A DNA stretch of 64,000 bases, taken from JBMTVN01 sp046047235. Lineage in GTDB: Bacteria; Verrucomicrobiota; Verrucomicrobiia; Limisphaerales; JAHDYP01. The notes beneath the pieces are model-generated. The model searched no databases and was not told where the DNA came from. It worked only from the letters and a program-made list of their open reading frames with translations. A program made the translations under genes and the position numbers. Shown here in pieces: positions 1 to 9,482 of the stretch (positions are counted from its first letter, which is position 1; the number at the start of each line of letters is the position of its first letter). The stretch spans positions 1-64,000 of the forward strand of contig JBJOII010000010.1 of assembly GCA_046047235.1 (NCBI GenBank). Direction: 5' to 3'.

Positions 1-166
1 CCACCACCGGCACCCCCCATAACCAATCCTCTCGAAATAAAACACGCATCGTAATCCCCAAATCCCACCCCTTAAGTCCCACCAAAAACAAGCCGTTTTA
101 CCGGAAATGCACCGGAACCATCAAAAAGTCTAGCCTCACCCTAAACCCACACTACATTAACCCTCC

Positions 167-1045
167 ATGATCCAACGTATCGGTATCGTCGGCCTCGGAC
201 GCATGGGAGCCAATATGGCCCGCCGCCTCAAAGACTGCGGCTACACCCTCAGCGCCCTCTACGACCTCAACCCCGAAACCACCAGCCAACTCGCCTCCGA
301 ACTCCAAGCCCCCGCCACAACATCCCTCGCCGAAGTCACCAAAAACTCCGACGCCATCCTCACGGTCATCTCCGATGACAAAGCCATGAAGTCCATCTTC
401 AAAGACGGACTCCTCAAACGCGCCCGCGGTAAACTCTTCATCAATTGCGCCACCCTCAGCCCCGCAATCCATGTCTGGGCCGAAAATAAAGCCGAAGCCG
501 TCGGCGCCCAATGCCTCGAAGCCTGCATGGCCTCCAGTATCCCCCAAGCCCGCGAAGGTTCCCTCTTCCTCATGTGCGCAGGAAAACCCGACGCCTTCGA
601 ACGCGCCCGCCCACTCCTCGAAAAACTCTCCTCATCCCTCCGCTACATCGGCCCCGCCGGTAAAGCCGCCGAAGTCAAAGCCCTCGTCAATATGGTCATG
701 AATATGAATACCGCCGCCCTCGCCGAAGGCCTCGGCCTCGGCCATGCCCTCGGCCTCGACCTCACTATGCTCCGCGAAGTATTCTCCCTCACCGGCGCCA
801 ACTCCCGCGTCCTCCAAACCGATGGCGAAGATATGCAAAACCGCGACCACGCCTGCTTCTTCTCCGCCGAACACGCCGCCAAAGACTCCGGGATCGCCCT
901 CAACCTCGCCAAAACACTCGAACTCAACCTCCCCCTCGCCAAAGCCACCTGGCAACAATACTCAAAAATGACCAAAGCCGGACTCGGCCAACTCGATAAA
1001 TCCGGCATCTCCGAACTCACCTTCCCTGACCGCCAACCCAAATAA
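167..1045 (+). CDS. beta-hydroxyacid dehydrogenase (3-hydroxyisobutyrate dehydrogenase family)
   Basis: A 292-residue cytosolic NAD(P)-dependent oxidoreductase. The N-terminal Rossmann fold opens with the dinucleotide motif GLGRMG (residues 9-14), and the C-terminal helical domain carries the family's catalytic lysine (K171, in EVKALVNM). Family members oxidise or reduce beta-hydroxyacids such as 3-hydroxyisobutyrate, tartronate semialdehyde or glyoxylate/succinic semialdehyde; the substrate cannot be read from sequence. Length is normal for the family. The ATG at 167 directly precedes the Rossmann strand, so the start is secure. It lies 50 bp before a histidine kinase on the same strand. The 166 bp before it show no complete gene; a short frame ending at TAA 20-22 might be the tail of an upstream gene. 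Confidence 0.9.
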   Translation: MIQRIGIVGLGRMGANMARRLKDCGYTLSALYDLNPETTSQLASELQAPATTSLAEVTKNSDAILTVISDDKAMKSIFKDGLLKRARGKLFINCATLSPAIHVWAENKAEAVGAQCLEACMASSIPQAREGSLFLMCAGKPDAFERARPLLEKLSSSLRYIGPAGKAAEVKALVNMVMNMNTAALAEGLGLGHALGLDLTMLREVFSLTGANSRVLQTDGEDMQNRDHACFFSAEHAAKDSGIALNLAKTLELNLPLAKATWQQYSKMTKAGLGQLDKSGISELTFPDRQPK

Positions 1046-1095
1046 CCCCGATCACACCCCCAATAACCCTCTGCCAAAAAGCCCTCACCTGTCGT

Positions 1096-3462
1096 ATGGC
1101 CGATACAAAAAAACGCAGCTGCTGCCCATTCTTCTCCCCCATCACCATCATCGTCGCCCTCTGCGGCATCCTCCTCTCCACCACCGTCTCCCTCGTCGTC
1201 CGTAGCTACACCAAGTCACTCGATGAGGCCGAATTCAAACAGCAAATCACCGTATTCCTCGCCGCCGTCGAACGCCGACGCCGCAACACAGAAGACCTCC
1301 TCCGCACGTTCCGCTCCCTCCTCGCCTTCCACCCCAACCTGACCCAGGAACAATTCCAGACAACGTTCGAGGATATCATCCATCGCCCCGATAGCGCCGG
1401 CTCCTTCGTCTGGGCCCCCCTCATACCGCACGCCAATCGAGCCAGCGTTGAAGCCAAAATGCTGAAACTCAATACGCCCTACCCGGAATTCACCGAAGGC
1501 TCAATCTCCCACGGCCCAACTGAACTCGTCATCCGCGCCGCCAACCGCCCCGAATACTTCCCCATCCGCTTCATCGAACCCCAGGCCGGACAACAACACC
1601 TCGTGGGCCTCGACCTCCTCCAAATCCCCGAAATCGCCGAAACCATCGAATTCGTCAAAACCGGCGGCGATATCCGCGTATCCCCACGCATCAATATCCG
1701 CTTCGAAGACCACGTCCAACCCGGGCTCGTCGCCGTCATCCCCGTCTACCGCCCCAGCCTGGAACCCGAATCCGAAGCGGACCGTAACTCCCAGTTCTGC
1801 GGCGCAGCCCTCGCCATACTCTCCCTCCCCAAAATCATGGAGGGCTTCCAAAGCGCCGTCTCCAAACTCAATCTCGATGTCATGTGGGTCGACGTCCTCT
1901 CCCCCACCAACCGCTCCGTGCTGCACAGCACATTCAAGAATACCCACCCCCAAACCCTGCAAAACCAGCTGACCGAGACCGAGTTCTGTACCGGCCCATT
2001 CATCCGCCAATCCATCGCCATCAGCGGCCGCACCTGGGACCTCCTCTTCCGCCGATCCAGTGACTGGACCATCGGCCCCGTCACTCATATGCCCGCCATC
2101 TCCCTCAACATCGGACTCCTCTTCACCGCCCTCCTCACCCTCTACTTCGCCACCCTCCAACGCAATAAAGCCCGCGCCGAACACCTCGTCACCCTCCGCA
2201 CCGCAGAACTCGCATCCGCCAACGCCCAGCTCATCGAGGAAATCACCCACCGCACCCAAACCGAAGAAGCCCGTCGTGAACTCGATCGCCAACTCCAGGA
2301 AACCCAAAAACTCGAAAGCCTCGGCCTCCTCGCCGGAGGTATCGCCCACGACTTCAATAACATCCTCACAACCATCATCGGTAACGCCGGACTCGCTAAA
2401 ATCGACCTCCCCCCCAACTCCCCAGCCCCCACTAGCCTCAAAGAAATCGAACAGGCCGCCAAACATGCCGCCGACCTCTGCCGCCAGCTCCTCGCCTCCG
2501 CCGTAATAGCAAAATTCAAACTCCGTAAACTCAACCTCACCCATTTCGTCGAAAAAAATATGGAGTTCCTCCAGCTCTCCATTAGTAAAAAAATCAGCCT
2601 CAAATACCGCCTCCAGCCAAACCTGCCCCCAACCCTCGCCGACCCCACCCAACTCCAGCAAATCCTCATGAACCTCGTCATCAATGCATCCGAAGCCATG
2701 CATGATAAGGTCGGCACCATTACCATCCATACCCGCCTCCTCCAACTCACCCCGGAACTCCTCAATGAAATCCATCCCCCCAATTCCCTCCAACCCGGAC
2801 CCTGCCTCGCCATCGAAATCCACGATACCGGCAGCGGTATGCCCCCAGATGTCCTAAAACGAATCTTCGAACCCTTCTACTCCACCAAATTCACCGGACG
2901 CGGCCTCGGCCTCGCCGCTACCCTCGGCATGGCCCGCAGCCACAACGGCGCACTCCACGTCGCCAGCCAGCCAAACCAAGGCTCCCAATTCACCCTCCTC
3001 CTGCCCCCGACCGAAGGCCACGCCGACAACGACACCAGCATCTCCACCAAACCCACCCAGTTCAAATCCCACGGCACTCTCCTCCTCGTCGACGACGAAG
3101 CCGCCGTCAGAAAGGTCGCCGCAAAACTCCTCGAAAAAGCCGGCTTCAATGTCCATACCGCCGAAGACGGCGCCTCCGCCCTCCACCTCTTCCAACAACA
3201 ACCCGACACCTACCGCGCCGTCATCCTCGACCTCACCATGCCTCGCATGGACGGCGCCACCGCCATCAAGGCCATCCGGAAAATCAGCAGCCATACCCCC
3301 CTGCTCATGATGAGTGGCTACAGCGAAGGGGATACCGTCAAACTCGCCTGCTCCAGCCCCTCCACCGCCTTCATCCAAAAACCCTTCGGACCGGATGAAC
3401 TCCTCAACACTCTCCAGCAACTCCTCGAATCTCACCCCGAAAAAAAAACCCAATCCGAATGA
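1096..3462 (+). CDS. CHASE-domain hybrid sensor histidine kinase
   Basis: A 788-residue membrane sensor kinase with a fused receiver. Order: short Cys-containing N-terminus, transmembrane helix about 15-37, periplasmic CHASE-type ligand domain about 70-300, second transmembrane helix about 335-355, short coiled linker, HisKA dimerisation domain with phospho-acceptor H418 (in GGIAHDFNN), HATPase_c with N-box (NLVINASEAM), G-box (DTGSGM) and F/G2 boxes (FEPFYSTKF, GRGLGLA), then a receiver domain with acidic pocket (VDDE), phospho-acceptor D712 (LDLTMPRMDG) and lysine in FIQKPF. CHASE domains usually bind small extracellular ligands. The stop codon overlaps the ATG of the sialidase gene (ATGA), so the sensor and a secreted sialidase are translationally coupled. 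No DNA-binding output domain is seen; the partner regulator is not nearby. Confidence 0.93.
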   Translation: MADTKKRSCCPFFSPITIIVALCGILLSTTVSLVVRSYTKSLDEAEFKQQITVFLAAVERRRRNTEDLLRTFRSLLAFHPNLTQEQFQTTFEDIIHRPDSAGSFVWAPLIPHANRASVEAKMLKLNTPYPEFTEGSISHGPTELVIRAANRPEYFPIRFIEPQAGQQHLVGLDLLQIPEIAETIEFVKTGGDIRVSPRINIRFEDHVQPGLVAVIPVYRPSLEPESEADRNSQFCGAALAILSLPKIMEGFQSAVSKLNLDVMWVDVLSPTNRSVLHSTFKNTHPQTLQNQLTETEFCTGPFIRQSIAISGRTWDLLFRRSSDWTIGPVTHMPAISLNIGLLFTALLTLYFATLQRNKARAEHLVTLRTAELASANAQLIEEITHRTQTEEARRELDRQLQETQKLESLGLLAGGIAHDFNNILTTIIGNAGLAKIDLPPNSPAPTSLKEIEQAAKHAADLCRQLLASAVIAKFKLRKLNLTHFVEKNMEFLQLSISKKISLKYRLQPNLPPTLADPTQLQQILMNLVINASEAMHDKVGTITIHTRLLQLTPELLNEIHPPNSLQPGPCLAIEIHDTGSGMPPDVLKRIFEPFYSTKFTGRGLGLAATLGMARSHNGALHVASQPNQGSQFTLLLPPTEGHADNDTSISTKPTQFKSHGTLLLVDDEAAVRKVAAKLLEKAGFNVHTAEDGASALHLFQQQPDTYRAVILDLTMPRMDGATAIKAIRKISSHTPLLMMSGYSEGDTVKLACSSPSTAFIQKPFGPDELLNTLQQLLESHPEKKTQSE

Positions 3463-4604
3463 CCACACCCAACCCCATCGCCCTCCTGCCCCTCCTCATA
3501 GTCCTCCTCACCCCAACCCACACCTGCCCCGCCCAAAACCTCCCCCTCCCCACCCCCGTCTTCACCTCCAAACAAAACGGCTACCATACCTACCGCATAC
3601 CAGCCCTCCACCTCACTCAACAATCCACCCTCCTCGCCTTCGCCGAAGGCCGACAAAACGGACAAGGCGACGCCGGCAATATCGATCTCCTCCTCCGCCG
3701 TAGCACCAACCTCGGCCAATCCTGGGAACCCACCCAAATTGTCTGGGACGACCAAAGCAATACCTGCGGCAACCCCTGCATCGTCGAAGACCAATCCACC
3801 GGCACCCTCTGGCTCCTCCTCACCTGGAACCGCGGCGATGACCACGAATCCCAAATCATCAACCGCACCAGCCACGATACCCGACGCGTCTTCGTCACCA
3901 GCTCCACCGACGATGGGCTCACTTGGACCACCCCTCGAGAAATCACCGACTCCGTCAAACGGACCAACTGGACCTGGTACGCCACCGGCCCCGGCGCCGG
4001 TATCCAAATCCAGCACGGCCCCCACCAGGGCCGACTCGTCATCCCTTGCGACCACATCGAAGCCGAAACCAAACACTACTACTCCCACGTCATCTACTCC
4101 GATGACCATGGCCAAACCTGGAAACTCGGCGGCTCCACCCCCAGCCATCAGGTCAATGAATGCGAAGTCGTCGAAATCACCAACGGCCAGCTCCTCCTCA
4201 ATATGCGGAACTACGACCGCTCCCAGAAAACCCGCCAGCAAGCCGTCAGCACCGACGGCGGCCTCTCCTGGACCCGGCAACGCCACGTCCCCGAACTGAT
4301 CGAACCTATCTGCCAGGCCAGTATCCGACGCCTCACCTGGCCCACCACCAGCCAGCCCGGCATCATCGCCTTCTCCAACCCCGCCAGCACCTCCCGCGAC
4401 CACATGACCCTCAAAGCCAGCACCGACGACGGCCAAACCTGGCCCCATTCCCTCCTCATCCACCCCGGCCCCTCCGCCTACTCCTGCCTCACCCCGCTCC
4501 CTGACCACCAAATCGGCCTGCTTTACGAAGCCGGCCAATCCAACCCCTACGAAACCATCCTCTTCCAAACCATCCCCCTGAACCAACTCCTCCCCAACCC
4601 CTAA
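3459..4604 (+). CDS. secreted exo-sialidase (BNR/Asp-box family)
   Basis: A 381-residue predicted secreted sialidase-fold glycosidase. An N-terminal hydrophobic signal segment (about 6-24) is followed by the YRIP motif (R46) that corresponds to the FRIP arginine of bacterial sialidases. At least five Asp-box motifs (S-x-D-x-G-x-T/S-W type) mark the six-bladed propeller: STNLGQSW, STDDGLTW, SDDHGQTW, STDGGLSW and STDDGQTW. Such enzymes release terminal sialic acids from host or environmental glycans. The start ATG overlaps the stop of the upstream histidine kinase by 4 bp. No sialic-acid catabolic genes (nanA/nanE/nanK) are in the window, so another terminal sugar is possible. Confidence 0.9.
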   Translation: MTTPNPIALLPLLIVLLTPTHTCPAQNLPLPTPVFTSKQNGYHTYRIPALHLTQQSTLLAFAEGRQNGQGDAGNIDLLLRRSTNLGQSWEPTQIVWDDQSNTCGNPCIVEDQSTGTLWLLLTWNRGDDHESQIINRTSHDTRRVFVTSSTDDGLTWTTPREITDSVKRTNWTWYATGPGAGIQIQHGPHQGRLVIPCDHIEAETKHYYSHVIYSDDHGQTWKLGGSTPSHQVNECEVVEITNGQLLLNMRNYDRSQKTRQQAVSTDGGLSWTRQRHVPELIEPICQASIRRLTWPTTSQPGIIAFSNPASTSRDHMTLKASTDDGQTWPHSLLIHPGPSAYSCLTPLPDHQIGLLYEAGQSNPYETILFQTIPLNQLLPNP

Positions 4605-4631
4605 CCCCGCCGCCTCCCCCAGTCCTGCTCG

Positions 4632-4667
4632 TACGGATTATTGGGACACGTGGGCCAAGAATCCGTA
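4632..4667. repeat. dispersed hairpin repeat, copy 1
   Basis: A 36-nt imperfect palindrome: outer arms TACGGATT / AATCCGTA, inner arms TTGG / CCAA, centre GACACGTGGG. It lies between two convergent genes in the 4605-4867 gap, which contains no gene. A second copy starts 139 bp downstream. It could act as a bidirectional terminator (no U-tract seen) or be a REP-like element. Confidence 0.75.
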
Positions 4668-4770
4668 ACCCCAGCACCAGCAAAATCCTCAGGGCCAATG
4701 ACTGAAAATCCAAAATGGACCAAAATAGGCCGTTTTAGCCAAAGTCTCCCCCCTGCTCGACCACAGGTCG

Positions 4771-4807
4771 TACGGATTATTGGGACACGTGGGCCAATAA
4801 ATCCGTA
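4771..4807. repeat. dispersed hairpin repeat, copy 2
   Basis: The second copy of the 36/37-nt palindrome, in the same orientation as copy 1. The first 28 bases (from CGTACGGATT to GGGCCAA) are identical, and the right arm AATCCGTA is kept with a one-base change in spacing. The surrounding sequence differs, so this is a repeated small element, not a simple tandem duplication. Confidence 0.75.
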
Positions 4808-4867
4808 CACGGACCAGCCAAATCGATCACTCCTTTAGGGGATGAACTGCCGCAGTTAGTTTCTCCC

Positions 4868-7009
4868 TCATTCGAATCCAGCCGGCACCTCCGGCAGATC
4901 GCAGGTTAGCTCAACCGGCTTCTGTCGCCCTGCCCGCCCGGGATCAAAAGGCACAAAGCCCAGTTCAAAAGCAGGCGACCCAGCCTTCAACCGATAGTCA
5001 TCGTTGGCAGCATCCTCAAATAGAGGATCAGCTACCAGAGAATGCTGATCCTGTCCGCGCTCCACGCGCCATCGCTCCAGGCTCAAGTCCCCCGGGAACA
5101 ACACAGGCTTGCCCCCATGCCAGTATAAGTTGCGGTCCAGCTTGAAGTTGTTGTCCTTCCAGTTTGAACCCAGCAACGGACTGTCGTTGTCCCAAACCAC
5201 AATGTTCCGCTCGAAATAGAAGGAGAGATGCTCCTCGGTCCGAGTGCGCTGAATCTGATGCTCCCCGCCGAAACCAAGGATGTTGTTCACAATCCGGTTC
5301 TCCCGACCGTAGTGCTGATGAAACCCACCCCTTGAACATCGATAGACCAAGTTGTTGCTCATCTCCACCCCCGTAGACCCCTCGTCGGTATACAAACCCC
5401 ATCCTCCGTAATCATAGGAAACAACATCGTGGAAGTGGTTATCGTGAATAGTCGTCCCTGGCGAGATCCCCAACGTGTAGATACACCCCATGTCACTCAG
5501 CACCTTTTGTCCGATGTGATGGGCATGGTTAAAGGCCACCTCGTTGTGATGCGCTACGCTCCCGCTGTATCCCCAAACCCAACCCAGAGAGAAAGCCGAG
5601 TAGTAAAGATCGTAAACGTCGTTGTGCCGAATGGTGTTATAGGCTGAGTGCCCAACCCACACCCCAATGCCTGCAGGGTGCAACCGTCCCCCGTGCGCAA
5701 TCAGGCATTCCTCCACGACATGATGGGAGACCAGAGCCTCGTCATCCTGCGGTGCGGACAAAGTGTTCGACCAGCCGGATGGCAACGCACTCCCCAGCTT
5801 GATGCCACCGGCTCCCAAATCCACCATCTCGCACCCCACCACCCGGTTGTCGCGGCAACCGGGACCAAATCCCATCGCATACTCCCCCACATGACGAACC
5901 GCACAATCTACAATGCTCACATGCCGTGCGCCCATGGCCGCAACCGCGGCCCCCAGATTCACCTCGGCCTGCGGAAAGGACTGCCCCGTCTCCGGTGTGG
6001 ACCAGTTCGCGTGCGCAAAGGTCAAACCACGAAACTCGAGATACTGAACCCACTCTCGCTGCGCAACGTTTCCCCTCAACAACAAAAGATTCTCCAGTCT
6101 CGGCACCACCACCTCGGTGGCTTCGATCGTCTCACCGTCCCTCGGCAAATAGGTCAGCACCCCACTGGGCCGATCCAAGTACCACTGCCCTGGCCGACCA
6201 AGTGCCTCCTTCACGTTCTCAACGAAATACCGATGCCCCGGCGTGAACTCGGCCCACCAACTTGAACCCGTGGTGTTTCCCTTCACCGTCACCGTGCGGG
6301 ACGCCACATTTACCTCCTGGATCCGCATCCTCGAAGCCGCCCAATGATGAAACGCCATGACCTCCACATCGGGCAGATTCGCCCAATCCGCCCGAACCTC
6401 ACCCTCCTTAAAAGCAAACCGGTCATGCCCCTTCCCTGCGGCCTTCGCCGACGGGTCCACCTTCGCCTCAATCCAGTAGTAGCCCTGCTCTGGCACTCTC
6501 GGACGAAACCTCCTCTGGTCGTCCACAAAGAGCTGAGCAAAGTTCCAGCTGCCTTCCTTTACCTCTGCCAATTCTGAAAACCACCTCCCCTGCCCATCCA
6601 CGTTCCATCCCGTAATCCGCCTCCCGCCACTCAGCACCGGCCGTTCACCCGGATAGGCTTCGTAGTATACCACCGACCGTGCAGAACCCGAATCTTCCGG
6701 ACCAAACTCCAGTGGTTCATCCATCCAATAGGTTCCACCACGGAGCCTCACCACAACCGGTTCGCTGCGCACGGGCTGTTCGCGCAACAATTGCCGTACC
6801 GCTGCCTGCGCTGCACTCACGGTAGCGAAGGGTCCGTCCTCACCGGCCTCGTCGGCGGCAGCCAAGCGCCCGGACCAACTATCTCTTCCCTCCGGAGAAA
6901 CATAGAAATCCGCCTGCTCCGCCACCCCTCCGCGAACAGGGAGTGAAGCCACAAAATGAAGCAAGGTGAGGAGAACAACAGAACTCAGGCGCGGTTGGAA
7001 CGGGTTCAT
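4868..7009 (-). CDS. secreted right-handed beta-helix glycan-active protein
   Basis: A 713-residue predicted exported protein. I start it at the ATG at 7009, which opens directly onto a signal peptide (MNPFQPRLSSVVLLTLL); the longer upstream frame has no signal character. The mature N-terminus has the FYVSPEGRD...GPFATVSAAQAAV segment and the RLRGGTY strand typical of large parallel beta-helix carbohydrate-active proteins, then FGPEDSGS, YEAYPGERPVLSGG and a long run of beta-helix coils with N/H-rich turns (HHNEVAFNHAHHIG, IHDNHFHDVV). The arrangement resembles GH141-type enzymes (inference from memory of the family). It is the last gene of a minus-strand cluster behind an SGNH hydrolase (49 bp gap) and a Gfo/Idh/MocA oxidoreductase, which fits polysaccharide degradation. 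Confidence 0.85.
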   Translation of the reverse strand: MNPFQPRLSSVVLLTLLHFVASLPVRGGVAEQADFYVSPEGRDSWSGRLAAADEAGEDGPFATVSAAQAAVRQLLREQPVRSEPVVVRLRGGTYWMDEPLEFGPEDSGSARSVVYYEAYPGERPVLSGGRRITGWNVDGQGRWFSELAEVKEGSWNFAQLFVDDQRRFRPRVPEQGYYWIEAKVDPSAKAAGKGHDRFAFKEGEVRADWANLPDVEVMAFHHWAASRMRIQEVNVASRTVTVKGNTTGSSWWAEFTPGHRYFVENVKEALGRPGQWYLDRPSGVLTYLPRDGETIEATEVVVPRLENLLLLRGNVAQREWVQYLEFRGLTFAHANWSTPETGQSFPQAEVNLGAAVAAMGARHVSIVDCAVRHVGEYAMGFGPGCRDNRVVGCEMVDLGAGGIKLGSALPSGWSNTLSAPQDDEALVSHHVVEECLIAHGGRLHPAGIGVWVGHSAYNTIRHNDVYDLYYSAFSLGWVWGYSGSVAHHNEVAFNHAHHIGQKVLSDMGCIYTLGISPGTTIHDNHFHDVVSYDYGGWGLYTDEGSTGVEMSNNLVYRCSRGGFHQHYGRENRIVNNILGFGGEHQIQRTRTEEHLSFYFERNIVVWDNDSPLLGSNWKDNNFKLDRNLYWHGGKPVLFPGDLSLERWRVERGQDQHSLVADPLFEDAANDDYRLKAGSPAFELGFVPFDPGRAGRQKPVELTCDLPEVPAGFE

Positions 7010-7058
7010 GAGGACCGCAGCCTGCCAGAGACCACTGAAACAGACCAGCTCATAGATA

Positions 7059-8024
7059 TTACTCCCGCGCCTCGATCGGCACCGCGCCGCCACCTTTAAA
7101 GAACCTCTCAAGAATCCGTCCGAGAATCTGTTCGCCGTATTCGTTGGCATGCACGACGTCGCGATAAAACACATGAGGATGCTGACCCGACAGCTTCACG
7201 TATTCCGCCCAAGGCGAGGTTAAATCCAGATATGCGCAACGCTCCTGACTGGCCAGAGCACTCAGCGCCTCCCCATATCGTCCCGTACCGGAGTGGGATG
7301 CATCCGCCAGGGCCTGCGAATCCCGCGGATCCGCTGTTCCAAATGCCCCGGTGAAAAGCAGAACCTCGACCTCCGGCAGCGCATCACGCAACTGACGAAG
7401 CACCTCGCGGATGTCAGCGACACTCCGCTGGCTTATGCCGCCAATCAGCACCAGATCGGGGCGCAACGGCACCACATACTTCTCAATCCGCTTCTCCTCA
7501 CGGTAATGCTGGCACCCTCCCCCACCCCGCACATACACCCAAGTCTCGACCCCCACCCCCGGATTGGATTCGGCCAACATACCCACCCATCCAGACCGCA
7601 TCACGTCGTTCACGATGCTGTCGCCCAAAGCCAAAATCCGCAGCTGCCCTCCATCCCCCAGTATCTGTCGCGTCCTCCCCAAATGCATCCAGTCGGTCTC
7701 CGCCAGGCTGAAGCTCCCCTCCGGCATCGCTCCTCGAATAGAACGTATCTGCCCTACCGACCTGCATGGCGATGTGAACAGATAATAACCGTCTCCTGCC
7801 GGACGGCTGATGGTCTTGGTATCCGGCGGATACAATGCAGGCAACGCTCCCTCCTTCGGGAACACAACCGGGGAGTCCGCCATCATGTCCCCCGGACGAA
7901 AACGTGAATTGACGACGTTCCGGTCAGCCGTCGATGCATCCTGCGCCAGCAATGGCACCACCCCGCATGCGAACAGCAGCCCCCAGGCAATTCGCCCCGC
8001 CGTCAGTTGTTTCAGAACATTCAC
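7059..8024 (-). CDS. secreted SGNH/GDSL-type hydrolase
   Basis: A predicted exported esterase of 321 residues. I prefer the GTG start at 8024 because a perfect AGGAGG lies six bases before it; the TTG 18 bp upstream sits inside that Shine-Dalgarno. A signal peptide follows (GLLFACGVVPLLAQ). SGNH landmarks: block I LALGDSI (Ser about 136), a block III-like GGISQR in place of the usual GxND, and block V DVVHAN with the catalytic Asp/His. Members deacetylate or de-esterify glycans. It lies between a Gfo/Idh/MocA gene (36 bp gap) and the beta-helix enzyme gene, probably in one operon. Confidence 0.82.
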   Translation of the reverse strand: MNVLKQLTAGRIAWGLLFACGVVPLLAQDASTADRNVVNSRFRPGDMMADSPVVFPKEGALPALYPPDTKTISRPAGDGYYLFTSPCRSVGQIRSIRGAMPEGSFSLAETDWMHLGRTRQILGDGGQLRILALGDSIVNDVMRSGWVGMLAESNPGVGVETWVYVRGGGGCQHYREEKRIEKYVVPLRPDLVLIGGISQRSVADIREVLRQLRDALPEVEVLLFTGAFGTADPRDSQALADASHSGTGRYGEALSALASQERCAYLDLTSPWAEYVKLSGQHPHVFYRDVVHANEYGEQILGRILERFFKGGGAVPIEARE

Positions 8025-8060
8025 CGTTCTCCTCCTCGGCAAAACCCATGGTTCCCGCTC

Positions 8061-9239
8061 CTACACCGGCAAAGGCCAACGGAATGTCGACTCCAAATCA
8101 ATCCGCCTACCTGTTGCCGACGACTCCCTCGCTGCCGTGATAATCTCCAGCACATGCAGGGCATGCTCGGGAGTGACGAGCAACTCCTTGCCCGTGGATA
8201 AGCACTCGGCCGCCAGGGCCGCGCCTTGTTGCCAGATATAACCTTCGGCGTCCGTCACATGCCGCTTCAACCCAGGCTCGTCATGTGTTGCCAAATCGAC
8301 GCCCAAGGGCTCCCAATCATAACCCACCATTCCCATGAACCCCTTCGAACCCACCACGGAAATAGTATGCCTCTGTTCATCCTTCCCGCTGTGGCCATGG
8401 GGATTGAAATAGTTGAATCCGGATTGCACATGCGAGATCACCCCGCTGCCATGATCCATCAGCAACATCGCGTTATCCTCCTCCGTCACCCGGATCCTGC
8501 CCTTGTTGTCCACCGTTCGCTCCGGCGTGACGATACTGAGCATTGCCGTCACCCTCTTCACCGGCCCCAGCATCCCCGTCAGCGAAGTGATGTTGTAAAC
8601 CGCCAGATCCGGCATGGATCCTCCGAGTTTTTCATAGAAGAAAGCCGACCAGCTGGGCCCCTCATGACCGTAGTCTGCATGCGCCGCTGCCACCCGACCC
8701 AGCTTCCCTGCAGCCAAGGTCCGGGCCATAAATGCAAACTGTGGACTCTGCACGGTGATCGGCGCACCCCATAACCGGACGCCTTTCCTCTTGGACAACT
8801 CCAACAGCTGCCGGCCTGCCTCCAACGAGTTCGCAATCGGCTTCTCACTCCAGACATGCTTTCCCGCTTCCAAGGCCCGACGGTTGATCCCCTCGTGGGC
8901 CTGCATGTCCGTCAGATCAATCAGGAACTCAAAGGCTTCCCCCGCCAACATCGCCTCAATGTCGGGATAAGTGTTAGCCACCTTGAACTTCTTCCCCTGA
9001 GCCTGCGCCCGCTCATACCGGATGTCACACAAGCTCACCACTTCCACATACGGACACTGTGTCAGCACGGGAAGGTAGGCGTTGGATACGCTGCCACATC
9101 CGATCACTCCGGTTCGAATTCGCTTCGGTGCCGTTGACGCACCCAATAGGAGCTCAGGCCCCGCCGCCAAAATCATGCCCGCGGCAGCAGCAGTCCGTCC
9201 AAATGCACGACGAGTCACGGGAGTAGAGAAATTATTCAT
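8061..9239 (-). CDS. Tat-exported Gfo/Idh/MocA oxidoreductase
   Basis: A 392-residue NAD(P)-dependent sugar oxidoreductase-like protein. The chosen ATG (9239) gives a compact twin-arginine leader (TRRAFGRTAAAAG) before the Rossmann fold; a further in-frame ATG at 9263 is possible. The nucleotide motif is IGCGSV, and the EKP motif with the lysine that usually assists catalysis is in VWSEKPIANS. The C-terminal half has the family's beta-sheet substrate domain. Tat export with folded cofactor is characteristic of Verrucomicrobiota and Planctomycetes paralogues. It heads the minus-strand cluster with the SGNH hydrolase and beta-helix genes and is divergent from a second Gfo/Idh/MocA gene; the 243 bp between them must hold both promoters. 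Confidence 0.88.
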   Translation of the reverse strand: MNNFSTPVTRRAFGRTAAAAGMILAAGPELLLGASTAPKRIRTGVIGCGSVSNAYLPVLTQCPYVEVVSLCDIRYERAQAQGKKFKVANTYPDIEAMLAGEAFEFLIDLTDMQAHEGINRRALEAGKHVWSEKPIANSLEAGRQLLELSKRKGVRLWGAPITVQSPQFAFMARTLAAGKLGRVAAAHADYGHEGPSWSAFFYEKLGGSMPDLAVYNITSLTGMLGPVKRVTAMLSIVTPERTVDNKGRIRVTEEDNAMLLMDHGSGVISHVQSGFNYFNPHGHSGKDEQRHTISVVGSKGFMGMVGYDWEPLGVDLATHDEPGLKRHVTDAEGYIWQQGAALAAECLSTGKELLVTPEHALHVLEIITAARESSATGRRIDLESTFRWPLPV

Positions 9240-9482
9240 AATCGCAGCATCGCAAGAATTCATGCGCACAGAACCAGAGCCGAAAATGAGCCGGTGTCCG
9301 CACATGAGATTCGCTTCAGTATGCCATTCGACAAGCCGCTGACAATCTACTTTGCTGGCGGCACTTGACTCCCCATCGCAACGATCTACGCTGCCATCTA
9401 TGTCCACGGAAGCACAACGCAGGTGGTCCCTATCCATCTGGCTCCGTGTCCTACCACCAATCCCCAACCCCTCCCCATGCCC

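Noticed and set aside
1501..2823. 440-codon open frame on the minus strand opposite the histidine kinase
   Set aside because: The Gly/Glu/Asp-rich translation is the complement of a C-rich coding strand; the + strand frame has a complete domain set. The same applies to long antisense frames at 3432-4586, 29241-30323, 41487-42563, 46071-47021 and 53752-54771.
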